Shown here piece by piece: positions 11,701 to 21,120 of a DNA stretch of 64,000 bases. The first letter of the stretch is position 1; each line of letters begins with the position of its first letter. A program made the translations under genes and the position numbers. The stretch comes from Amyelois transitella (lineage: Eukaryota > Arthropoda > Insecta > Lepidoptera > Pyralidae), in contig NC_083520.1 of assembly GCF_032362555.1 (NCBI RefSeq), forward strand, positions 8,990,001 to 9,054,000. Reading direction: 5' to 3'. The notes beneath the pieces were generated by a model, which was not told where the DNA came from, searched no databases, and saw only the letters and a list, made by a program, of their open reading frames with translations.

Positions 11701-13544
11701 AATGGGTTAAGAAAAGATACCCTAGCATTACATGGGTTTACTTAGTTCGTTGTACACAAGTTCGGAGTGGGAAGACCTAGATGAACGTATCTTGATCAAA
11801 TTAAGGACCTCCTGGTAAAGGGTCAGGTCAAAAGTACCCGAAACCGCCGAGCTTGCATGAAGAGCATGAGATGAAGCGAAGGAAATATCCAGAGATCGTG
11901 GCAAGTGGAAAGAGGTAGTCTCTGCCTACCCCTCCGGGAAAGAGGCGTGATTTTATGTATGTATGTTGTACACAAACATATTATCAGGTCTATATCCCTT
12001 GCGAGGTATACAGAGCCAACAGTGTTGAAAAGACCGAAAGGCCACGTTCAGCTGTATGCCCTTATAATGGAATTGACATTCAAATAGTGACAGATTGCTA
12101 GGAAATCGCCTACAAGAAGAAGTTTATAACTTCGTTATACAGGAGGAAATATATTTATGAAGCATGATTACATTTATAATAGTTAACCGACATATTGTTC
12201 TAAGGGAAGTATTTGTGCAGTGTGGTTCCCGGCACCAATAGAAAAAAGAATAGGACCACTCCATTTCTCTCCCATGGATGTCGTTAAAGGCGACTAAGGG
12301 GTAGGCTTATAAAATTGCGATCCTTTTTTTTAGGCGATGGGCTAGCAACCTGTCACCTTTTGAAGCTCTGATGGATGATCAATTGAAAAAAGTTCGCAAA
12401 GAATGTTTGAAAACATGAATGTGCCATGATTCATCCTCTTGCGAATAAACGAGACTACCTTAATGGGAACTTTAGGAAAAAGCTATCCGACATACACATA
12501 ACCACGTCTTTATCCCTTACGGGATTGACAGAGCCAACAGTCTCTTAAAGACTTGAATGCCATGTTTAGCGGTGTGGCATATTGATGGAATTGAGAGTCC
12601 AATTTGATAGTGACAGGTTGCTACCCTATAGTCAATCGTTTAGATGAAAAATATTATAATTTAAGATTTAACGATGGGATCTCAGGACAGGAAGAGAAGC
12701 TATCAGACATTAGGGATTCATGTCATATAATGGAAAAGGGACTATGTCCGGTAGAAATCCAGGAACGAACTCCGGGAAGAGCCAGGTATAGTTTGCAAAA
12801 TGTAGGTATATAGAGATGGCATTTTTTTTTAAGCAGCGTATATTGTCTTTGTTAAATTACAGTTATAAAAGTATCTTGGTAATCTTGGGAGGTTAAGATT
12901 GCGGAGGTCAGATGGGAGTAAAACCTGACTCATCCAATCTAAGATCCATTGTCATAGACAAACTGCTCTTCTGCAGTGTGATGAGATTGCGATCGGGACT
13001 AAAGCCAGGATGAAGAAGGGCCATAAGGTGAGAAGTAAAATTGCATGACCCAGAAGTTGAAGAATTCAAAGTTCATGGTCACATAATGTGACCGAGGTAA
13101 ATCTTATAGATCGGCCTGTACTTATCATTTCCGCTTAACAATGATACTCATAAAAATTGACCGCAAAGATAGTTTTCGACTGCAAAAGAAATTATAAAAA
13201 TATTTGGGCAATGATAAAAGAACTTTGGCAATAAATTGTCACTTTTTGTTCAGATAACTGACCAATGTTGATAACAGATAACAGTAACCTAAAATTAAAA
13301 GATGATTAATGGTTACATGATGATGATTAAACATGCAAATATTGAGGTGAACAATTGACCGCGAAGATAGTTTTCGACTGCAAAAGAAATTATAAGAATA
13401 TTTGGCCAATGATAAAAGAACTTTGGCAATAAATTGTCACTTTTCGTTCAGATAACTGACCAATGTTGATAACAGATAACAGTAACCTAAAATGAGAAGA
13501 TGACTGATGATTAAACATGCAAATATTGAGGTGAACGTACCCAT
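8726..13544 (-). CDS. Conserved-looking protein with Cys-His-Asp (NAT/transglutaminase-like) arrangement; in-frame TGA
   Basis: Five exons assemble by GT-AG rules: 13544-13541 (ATG plus one base), 10731-9976, 9711-9507, 9252-9099 and 8899-8726. They total 1293 nt, or 430 codons plus stop. All phases agree, and the ATG at 13544 splices in frame into an exon open from its acceptor. An in-frame TGA (10558-10556) sits at codon 60, and coding-looking sequence continues for 370 codons after it. Residues Cys156 (NTCVGLG), His214 (DHVMVAIHV) and Asp233 (FLSDLGYH) recall the Cys-His-Asp order of arylamine N-acetyltransferases and transglutaminase-fold enzymes. That fold is inferred, and the substrate is unknown. 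The C-terminal about 200 residues are charged, with no membrane segment. I do not recognise the family by name. A second ATG at 10630 also lies upstream of the TGA. The TGA could be a CpG-type CGA-to-TGA change, readthrough or a sequencing error. The 3'-most AATAAA is far away, near 8070. Confidence 0.8.
10556..10558 (-). other. In-frame TGA codon within exon 2
   Basis: The frame reads TTG AGC TGA CTC GGC. Coding-like sequence lies on both sides: the acidic and Pro-rich leader ending GAEWLS before it, and LGSVQKPPGLQWPADHPLPP and the core domain after it. TGA followed by C is a comparatively leaky context, and CGA (Arg) would be one CpG transition away. Confidence 0.75.
11757..11968 (+). mobile_element. 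L element (LINE) 3'-end copy
   Basis: A 5'-truncated sense copy of a non-LTR retrotransposon. It encodes a decayed version of the frame end (VGRPRRTYLDQI ... CRDRGKWKEVVSAYPSGKEA, stop) and runs straight into (TATG)n. It lies in intron 1 of the gene at 8726-13544. Confidence 0.75.
11972..12128 (-). repeat. S element, truncated
   Basis: The tail-proximal two thirds of an antisense S copy, directly after the (TATG)n of the L copy. The head is missing, as expected for 5' truncation. Confidence 0.65.
12218..12358 (+). repeat. S element head fragment
   Basis: A sense head (GTGTGGTTCCCGGCACC) through the AGCAACCTGTCACC block. The 3' half is missing. Confidence 0.65.
12490..12645 (-). repeat. S element, truncated and diverged
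   Basis: An antisense tail-proximal fragment with many changes, in intron 1 of the minus-strand gene. Confidence 0.55.
12890..13020 (+). repeat. Second SINE family, 3' part
   Basis: It shares the block with ACTCATCCAATCTAAGATCC and the end GGGACTAAAGCCAGGATGAA with the fuller copy at 38378-38728. Confidence 0.5.
13155..13352. repeat. Tandem duplication, copy 1
   Basis: A block of about 198 bp starting AATTGACCGCAAAGATAG and ending ATTGAGGTGAAC. It is repeated immediately at 13353-13536 with about 90% identity by eye. Each copy holds a cluster of three GATAAC motifs (around AGATAACTG...TGATAACAGATAACAG). Confidence 0.85.
13353..13536. repeat. Tandem duplication, copy 2, next to the exon 1 donor
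   Basis: The second copy stops four bases short of the splice junction of the exon at 13541-13544. The duplicated DNA is therefore the first about 190 bp of intron 1 on the minus strand. The copy is slightly shorter because of small deletions near its end. Confidence 0.85.
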
Positions 13545-13720
13545 TTCTTGGCTTGAAGCCGGGGGTCTAACTAGGATGTCCTCTGGGAAGGTGTGTATTT
13601 GTTTACTTCTAGAAACAAACTGGCTTCCCTTGCGTCCGCGCGCCGTAATATAGACCATTCATTACGGCGCCCTCCCCCCTCGCTGGCGCGGCTTCCTCCC
13701 CCCTCCGCCGTCATATCGGG
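13545..13720 (-). promoter_or_regulatory. GC-rich leader and promoter-like block
   Basis: A sharply GC- and CpG-rich island (13620-13705, with CGCGCGCCG and CCCTCCCCCC runs) in AT-rich surroundings lies just upstream of the ATG at 13544 on the minus strand. It is the most likely promoter and 5'UTR of the five-exon gene. No TATA box is evident. Confidence 0.5.
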
Positions 13721-14065
13721 TAAAACTGAAATGTTCGTGTAGTGAACTGTTTACATCGCCCTGTATTCGTATATTTGTCTATGTGTGCGCAATGCGTCAA
13801 AACAAAACGCACACAAGTACATTTCTCGTGTTTTAATACTCTTATCTTTGTATATGTGTGTATATGTATAGCATGCGGGTCGTCATAGGGTAGAATGTGG
13901 ATAGAAACGTGAGCTATATGCCACGTGCTAGAAGTGTGAAGGTCAAGTGTGATCGATAACATATTGACAGCTGATGGTGGTACCATTGGTATCGGACTGT
14001 TGTTATGTTCTAAAATTTCAGAATAAGGGACTTTGTTAGGCACAATTCGAACGAAATACATTCTT

Positions 14066-14395
14066 TACATAAATATAATCACGTCCTTACGCGATAGACA
14101 GAGCCAATATTCTCGCAAAGACTGAGAGCCCAGGATGTAGTCACGTCTATATCCATTGACGTGACTACATCCTGGGCTCTCCTGTCCATCCATATATGAT
14201 TAGACAGATTGTTTTGAAAAGACTAAAAGGCCACGTTCGATTATATGGCTTTATGATGGAATTGAGATTCAAATAGTACATAACAGGTACCTAGCCCAAC
14301 GCCTACAAGAGGAATCCCAAGCCTATCTCTTAGTCAGCTCTTACGACGTCCATGAGAGAGTTCTATTCTAAAGTGTCGGAAACCAAACGGCACCA
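14066..14395 (-). repeat. S element with internal fold-back
   Basis: An antisense copy interrupted by a perfect 24-bp inverted repeat at 14124-14147 and 14158-14181. After the hairpin the S sequence resumes (TTTTGAAAAGACT...) and runs to the diverged head at 14395. Confidence 0.7.
14124..14181. repeat. Perfect hairpin, 24-bp stem, 10-nt loop
   Basis: GAGAGCCCAGGATGTAG... is followed after TATATCCATT by its exact reverse complement. The hairpin contains a second copy of the S-specific GTCACGTCTATATCC segment. Confidence 0.9.
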
Positions 14396-14698
14396 ATAGT
14401 TAAGTTAATTTTGAAAATTCACATCAAGTAAGTATAATTCGATGAAATTTTGTCATTATTTAATTATCTTTCTGTTTTTGCAAATTATTATTGCCGGCTT
14501 TCTGCATAGCACCTAATATGGATGATTACATAATTACCTCATCAGTAGGTAGGTACTTACAAATTAGTTACTCATTAAGTATGAGTAAGAACTTCTCATT
14601 TTCTCAAAAAAACGATGTTTTTGTAATGGGCAGGGTAATAATTAAAGTATTGTAATTAGTAATGACAAACATAATTTTTTTATGAAATAACTTACATA

Positions 14699-14860
14699 TT
14701 ACCGCGTCTATATCCCTTGCAGGGTAGACAGAGCCAACGGTTGTGACGGCCACGTTCATCTGTGAGCTTAATGTAAGAATTGAAACCCAACGAGGAATTG
14801 AGAGAAAGAGGAGAAATTGAGGAATTGCTAGCCCAACGCCTAAAAGAAGAAACCCAAGTT
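14699..14860 (-). repeat. S element, truncated and diverged
   Basis: A tail-proximal antisense fragment (TCTATATCCCTTGCAGGGTA...) with a scrambled middle, fading out near CCCAACGCCTAAAAGAAG. Confidence 0.5.
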
Positions 14861-15655
14861 TATGACATAAATATTCATTTCACACACTTTAAGACATATT
14901 ATGTATCTTTCGTACACTCAGCGACAAGAATTGCATAATATAGTGCTGTTTCTAAGAATTTCTGAGTCACCTTTCAAGGTAAAAATAAAATGTTTGGCTT
15001 GTGACGTCATCGGAACTCCTCAGAGCAAAAAGTTAATGCTTAGTACCTATGAGTGCATCATGAATGCGTCATTTAGTTACAGTTAATATCAGAGATGTTT
15101 GATTAATATACCGCTCTCGCGCATCCTGGTTTCAGAGTGTAAATTATCGAAGTCACGAATTTAATAATGTGTAACTAGTTTGTTAGAAAAAAAAGTAGTT
15201 AGGTATTTTGAGAAATTGAAAAAGTAATTAAAGAAAAGACATCAACGAGTCAATAACAATTTGAAAATTAAAGAATTAAAATAAAATTTAACAAAGTCCT
15301 TAAACTCGAATCTTTGATGGTTATTCATTAACGCTGGTAGGTATAACTTAATTCTTAGTGTAATCTCAAACCTTAGTGGTTTCGCTATACTAAGTTAATA
15401 CCTACTCAATGTTTTGTAAGATCTTTCATACAATAATAAAAAAAAAAAAAAAAAAAACTATTTATTTTTCCCATCTTAAAATTATCTTTCATCAGCAAAC
15501 CCAGACTGTTATTACATAAAGGTAAGACTTTGACTTTTCAAAGGTTTGTCCAATCAGAACCTTTAAAATTTTTAAACATTCTTAAGTAGGTACCTACGTA
15601 TATCATCACGCCTTTTCCCGGAGAAATAGGCAGAGATTACATCTTTTCATCATTC

Positions 15656-15855
15656 ATAGGACTTCGTCCGCATGGAAACCCTATCAATCCCGCGGAAACT
15701 CTGGGATAAAAGTAGCCTATGTGTTATTCTTGGTCTTCAGCTACCCACACCAAATTTCATTGTAATCGGTGTAGTTTTTGCGTAAAAGAGTAACAAACAT
15801 ACATACTGACATCCTGACATACTCACAAACTTTCGCATTTATAATATTAGTAGGA
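15656..15855 (-). repeat. Helitron, TCCTACTA type, 3' truncated
   Basis: It matches the copies at 5203 and 19585 from GACTTCGTCCGCATGG to AATATTAGTAGGAT but lacks the terminal CTAG. Confidence 0.6.
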
Positions 15856-15958
15856 TATATAGCACTCGTATAATACAACGCGAAAGTTTAAAATCAGTTG
15901 AACACAAGAAGTCGTTTAGTATAAAAAATAAGGTGTCACTTCTTTTATTCTTTCAACT

Positions 15959-16116
15959 TAAGGGTCAGGTCAAAAGTACCCGAAACCGCCGAGCTTGCAT
16001 GAAGAGAGTTATGAATGTGGATGAAGCGAAGGAAGTATGCAGAGATCGTGGCAAGTGGAAAGAGGTAGTCTCTGCCTACCCCTCCGGGAAAGAGGCGTGA
16101 TTTTATGTATGTATGT
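15959..16116 (+). mobile_element. L element (LINE) 3' end, joined to an S element
   Basis: A sense fragment encoding the LINE C-terminus (KGQVKSTRNRRACMKRVMNV... to the stop), ending in TATGTATGT. An S element head starts at the next base. A shared GTCACTTC before (15935-15942) and after (16385-16392) the pair suggests that the two inserted together. Confidence 0.75.
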
Positions 16117-16386
16117 GCCGTGTGGTTCCCGGCACCAGTTCCTAAAAAAAAGAATAGGTCCACTCCATTTCTTTCCCATGGATGTCGTAAAAGGCGACTA
16201 AGGGATAGACTTACAAACTTGGGATTATTTTTTTAGGCGATGGGCTAGCAACCTGTCGCTATTTGAATCTCAATTCTATCATTAAGCCAAATAGCTGAGC
16301 GTGGCCCCTATCAGTCTTTTCAAGACTGTTGGCTCTGTCTACTCCACAAGGGATATTAGACGTGACCATATGTAATGTATGTATGT
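16117..16386 (+). repeat. S element, full length
   Basis: A sense copy from GCCGTGTGGTTCCCGGCACC to GTAATGTATGTATGT, abutting the L fragment on its left without a spacer. Confidence 0.8.
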
Positions 16387-16769
16387 CACTTCATTATACT
16401 ATTAATTGTGGTAAGGTTCATTCTGGGGTTCAATTCTGCCGCAGCCTATGTATCGATCGCCGTATTTTTAGGTGTGACTCGTCTAGGAGGGTCAGAGGTT
16501 GACCTGGATCGATTAAGGCTGGTTTGATATTTGGTAGTTTTCAATCCGAGGCTTATAACCTTAAGTTCATTGCGAGGTCAAATCTTCAAAGAAATCGCGA
16601 CGCATTTTCGTTATATCATATTATATCCCATCTTCCCTCTATCATTAATCGCGTATACATCGTCACCTCTCTAGACAAGAATCCAGAATTCGTCTTTTAA
16701 CCATGATCCCGGAAGTCAGGTTTTTACACGATGCGACTCCCGCCTTTTCAAGGGATTATTTTCCCCATA

Positions 16770-16870
16770 AATTCTTCTTGCAGGCGATGAGCTAGCAACC
16801 TGTCGCTATTTGAATTTAAATTCCATAATTAAGCCTATGCAGCAGAACGCGGCCTTTTAGTCTACCATAG
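16770..16870 (+). repeat. S element fragment
   Basis: It matches the central part (CAGGCGATGAGCTAGCAACCTG ... GAACGCGGCCTTTTAG), with no head or tail. Confidence 0.5.
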
Positions 16871-17144
16871 AGTATACCATGAACCGACGAACTTGTAAGA
16901 CAAGAGAATGGTGAAACGAATAACTTTTGTATAAAGAGAAACGCTAATCGATATTCACCTTTTTTGAAATTCTAACGCCCGAATACTGAAACGTTACTCA
17001 AATATTTAACGGCTAATTAAATGTTTGAGTAGCTCTTAAACACAAAATTCGTATTCTCAAACGTAAATTATAAGCATGTGTTAAATTTAAATGACCCCAT
17101 AATTAAGTTGCGATCAAACGCCACTCAGTGTAAAATTGGTATAC

Positions 17145-17240
17145 TGAACCTTCTCCTATTAAGTGTAACAAGAACTTTCTTGAAAACCGCATCAAAATTG
17201 GTTTAGCGAAACGCGAGATAATCACGAATAAACGTACATA
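17145..17240 (+). repeat. Common lepidopteran repeat fragment
   Basis: It contains the block with AACCGCATCAAAATTGGTTT and GCGAGATAATC that recurs at 23640-23795 and 31495-31625. The class is uncertain. Confidence 0.4.
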
Positions 17241-17605
17241 CACTTTAAAAACGAACGCGGCTAGTTAAAATATATACTCTCTGCCAGGAATGAGGCGTGA
17301 TTTAATATCATAATCTATTACCTACAGAGATATAAATACTTATTAAGATTATGGAAGAATTGAAGCAATTTTTTAAATTGGTTTAATGTTATTCAATATG
17401 TAACAGTGACCGCGCGCTAGAAATATGTGGATTTCTCGAGATATTTCTAACGCCGTGGGTACTATTATCGTACTAAGTGACTAGATAGGTCAGTGATTAT
17501 TTATCGAATCGAATGAAAACATTCAACGTTTGAATCTTATTTCAATATTGATTAATAATATTTTTTCTTCTTTTGTAAGGTAGGTATATACAATTTTAAC
17601 ATATT

Positions 17606-17867
17606 TTACATACATACCTACATGAAACTACGTTTTTGTTCTTTGCGGGTTGACAGAGCCAACAGTCTTGAAAAGACTGATAGGCCACATTCAACTGTTT
17701 GACTCAATGAAAGAATTCATATTCAAATAGAGTCAGGTTGCTAGCCTATCGCAAAAAAGAAGATTCCCTAGTTGATAACCCCATCCCTTAGTCGCCTTTT
17801 ACGACATCTATGGGTAAGAGATGGAGTGGTCCTATTTTTTTCTATTGGCGCCTGGTACCACACGGTA
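17606..17867 (-). repeat. S element, near full length
   Basis: An antisense copy whose head (CCTGGTACCACACGG) runs into a 26-bp perfect hairpin at 17854-17913. Confidence 0.75.
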
Positions 17868-17913
17868 CGTACTTCAAATTGAATACCATTTGAAGTACGT
17901 ACCGTGTGGTACC
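17854..17913. repeat. Perfect hairpin, 26-bp stem, 8-nt loop, at the S head
   Basis: GGTACCACACGGTACGTACT... is repeated in inverted orientation after an 8-nt loop. The S head and its adjoining target bases are duplicated back on themselves. Confidence 0.9.
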
Positions 17914-19584
17914 CGCATAGGATATAATTTTTCATTAGATTGGATTAAGAATGTTACTCGTATTGTACATGGGTAGATGATATGCAAAGCCAATATATTT
18001 TCGAAAGAAATCATTTTTCCAGGTTATGTTCATTCGAAATCGATTATGTTCACTTATTACGATACTGTTCATTCGCCATATTCAAAAATAGAACTCCTAA
18101 TCTGACACGTGACGCCATTCAATATTTTCATTCATACACATGTCTGTGTGAGTTTTATTTTTATATATAAACGTCCTTTACTCTTTGTAAGTGTGCGTAA
18201 ACGTGATTGTAAACAAACAATGCAATTTCAGCCTTACTCAGTTAAAATAAAGCTGATTTAGTGACATTGCACAGTGGTATTGATAACGCAGCCTAGATAA
18301 AACAGCGTTTGGTAATTTTCCGGCAGATGTTATGTTTGTTTATTTGTCTGTCTGAATTGCGCAGTAAGCATTTATATGTCCAAAATAATAAATAAAAATT
18401 AATGGATGATTTACTAAATTTTCGAATTAAAATAAGATAAAATGCCATCAAAATCACATTTTTTAAAATTTTTACAAGAAACTTTTTTACTATTAAACTG
18501 AAAATCGTTCAAACTTAATAAAAAAAAATATAATATAATACCCTATGCGAAAATAAAACAATAGACGCAGACAAAAATATCTAATCGTTTTATAAGACTC
18601 AGACTCTTTACTCTTTCTTAGCTGGGAGAAAAGTAACTTTAAGTAAAAGGCATTACCTACCAAGTTTTTTTGAGTAAATTCAAATTAAAAGATTAATTAT
18701 TTTGTTACGACATCGTTAGAGGCTGATACAGGGATAGGTGAAGCTAAGCACAAAAGCTTAGTTAATAATAACCTAATATAGAATTTTTCCTTAGTCTAAG
18801 TTCTAGGTGTATTTTTTCCTTGATATACATATCGTAAATATATAAACTAATTAATAAAATAGGAAGGTATTCACACCCCATATCTCCATGACCCATACTT
18901 GTTAAGCATCATCGAAATTTATTTATTACCAATTCATGTAAGTATACATAAATCGTGTAGGAATTATAAACACAAGTTACAATAGTACAGAGGTTCGGTA
19001 TGTCTTCTAGCAGACCCGAGACATGGTTCAAACCACATTCTATAATATTTTTGCCTTTACAATGTCTAAGCTACATTTCTGTAAAGTTTTATGAAAAATG
19101 GTCTAGTAGATTTTTCGTGATTGAGTAAAAAATATACATCCACATATCTCTACGAACTGGCGTAGATATAATATATAAATAGTTTTTTTTTATTTATTTC
19201 ACAATATATATAAAAATTAAATATATCTAGTACATATAATAAGAACACTGATAAAAACCACAAAGCTTTGTCTTTTATTTTTTTTGTTTGTTTGTTTTAG
19301 TTGTAGGAAGTAGGAAAATGATTTCAAGTTTATATAGTATGCATTATATATTATAGATAGTCAAGTAAGTGCACAGAGCGCTGAAGTCCACTGCACTAAG
19401 TCTGCAGGTGTGACGTTCTGTGCACTGTGCTCCAGACCAGACCTTGTCTAGACTTGGCTCCTCCCCTCTTTATACACAACATTGGGGGCTATTACATTGG
19501 GGGAGCTTAATTGTATTGTATTGTATCTTTTGGAGAAGTCAGTCGTATGAAGAGTCGCGGTTTTTAATTTTGTTTCATTTAATA
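17914..19584. other. AT-rich intergenic DNA, nothing recognised
   Basis: Apart from homopolymer runs and weak open frames without motifs I see no gene or intact repeat here. Confidence 0.5.
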
Positions 19585-19789
19585 CTAGAGGCCGCCCGCG
19601 ACTTCGTCCGCATGGAAACCCTATCAATCCCGCGGGAACTCTGGGATAAAAAGTAGCCTATGTGTTATTCTGGGTCTTCAGCTACCTACATACCAAATTT
19701 CATGGTAATCGGTTCAGTAGTTTTTGCGTGAAAGAGTAACAAACATCCATACATCCATACAAACTTTCGCCTTTATAATAGTAGTAGGA
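19585..19789 (-). repeat. Non-autonomous Helitron, TCCTACTA type, both ends intact
   Basis: CTAG at the left (3' end) and AGTAGGA at the right (5' end), flanked by A and T. The sequence is nearly identical to 5203-5399 apart from one extra CATCCATA repeat. Confidence 0.65.
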
Positions 19790-20244
19790 TAGGTGTAAAA
19801 ATAATCAATTTAAAACCCTTTAGTTACTGATGATTGACTGACAGACAAGACAATGCACTCGCTAATTTTAGACTTTGAATTTGGAATATAGTAGAATTGT
19901 AAAATCCGTTAGTACGTACCTAGAATAAGTATAAAAATAATAACTATGAATGTAGGTATGTACCTATGTTGCTTAAGTAAGTACATACCTCAATATAGAA
20001 TACACATATTGGGACGCACTTAGAGAGGATTTTCAGAAATTCCAACGGAATGTTATACTTGATCGTGAAAGAAAAATGAGACATTTTTACAAAGAAGTCG
20101 AAGTTGAGAGTAAATATGCAGCCAAAAATAAATTATTATTCATACAATAATATAAAATTACAACAATATTTATTTTATCATAACTTTAATCAAAAAGTAT
20201 TTCATAATATAACTTTTATTAAAATTCTAAATAAAAAAAATACA

Positions 20245-20249
20245 AAAAG
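20245..20249 (-). terminator. Polymerase III T-run terminator of tRNA-Leu
   Basis: On the minus strand TTTTT occurs nine bases after the discriminator base. Confidence 0.8.
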
Positions 20250-20257
20250 ATCACTTT

Positions 20258-20341
20258 TGTCAGGTGTGGGGTTCGAACCCACGCTCCCTCTCGGGAACCA
20301 GAGCTTAAATCTGGCGCCTTAGACCACTCGGCCAACCTGAC
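20258..20341 (-). tRNA. tRNA-Leu (anticodon UAA)
   Basis: The minus-strand cloverleaf is complete. The acceptor stem is GTCAGGT/ACCTGAC, followed by A as the discriminator base. The D arm contains GGCCGAGTGGTCTAAGGC. The anticodon stem CCAGA/TCTGG encloses the loop TTTAAGC with anticodon TAA (20305-20307). A long class II variable arm follows, then the T arm GTGGGTTCGAACCCCAC. There is no intron. Conserved internal A (TGGCCGAGTGG) and B (GGTTCGAACCC) boxes serve as the polymerase III promoter. The long variable arm separates it from non-Leu/Ser tRNAs. Confidence 0.97.
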
Positions 20342-20915
20342 ATGTCAGAAAGTGACGAAATAGTGATCATATGCTAAGTACGCCCATTTAATGTGACCAT
20401 AATTTGCAATTATACAGAAACTATACAGTTTCTCATATTTCTCAAAAATTTTTCGGATCATTAATAGCTAATATTAAAATTTACTTGTAAAAGCATGTTG
20501 TTTGAGTCTTTATAAAAATAGTTAGGTAAAGTAACTATTTTTATCTTTTTACATTATTCTTGAAAATATATGATTTGTTTTTTTGAGCCGTACACAAATT
20601 AAATAATCATGATTGTTAACATATTTATCTCGTAATTTTTTCGTTATTATATTTAACTAAGAGGATTTTACAGCCCCCTACCGACTATGTCTGAAACAAT
20701 AAACGCGCACGTATGCGTATGACAAGTTGTTTGTTAGTTTTGAAACATTGCAATAGATGGCGCTGTAAAGAATTTGGTGGTAACATTTTTATTGTGTTGA
20801 TTGTATTAAAGAAGTGATTTTAATGTTGCTTTTTCACGAAAATAAAGAAATGGATTATGTTCGGTACCTTAGCTTCTCTGATAAAAAAGTAAAAAAAATT
20901 CTAACCTCAATCTGT

Positions 20916-21045
20916 ATTCAAAATCTTGAAATTAGAGATCTATAAAGAAAATAGAGAAAATCCAGAGCAGTCGCGCCATTGCATTCGTTTTTAAAGCACT
21001 GACAGGACAGACGGTCTTGAAGTAGACGTCTGCCTATCACAGTCT
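20916..21045 (-). pseudogene. Decayed duplicate of Ly6 gene D exon 3
   Basis: Read on the minus strand this repeats the end of exon 3 of the gene just upstream (21120-21322). The TTCAAAATCTTGAAATTAGA block matches the terminal codons, and the block with GCGCCATTGCATTCGT...AAGCACTGACA...GACGGTCTTGA matches its cysteine-rich part. Spacing is altered by deletions and a small duplication, so it cannot encode the domain. It lies about 70 bp downstream of gene D, in the same orientation. Confidence 0.75.
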
Positions 21046-21114
21046 AATCTAAATTGCATGCTTTGTCCTACGCTGTCTAATAAAAAAATAAAAGAGACAA
21101 ATCAAAACACGTTC

Positions 21115-21120
21115 TTTATT
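21115..21120 (-). promoter_or_regulatory. AATAAA overlapping the stop codon of Ly6 gene D
   Basis: The last A of the TGA stop is the first A of AATAAA. If this signal is used, the 3'UTR would be only tens of bases long. Confidence 0.45.

Noticed and set aside
13600-13720. Horizontally acquired GC-rich segment
   Set aside because: It contains no frame and lies exactly at the 5' end of a host gene. A CpG-rich promoter explains it.
20666-20768. Roughly 100-bp element with TTTACAGC/GCTGTAAA ends
   Set aside because: Only 8-9 bp of terminal similarity and no second copy in the window.
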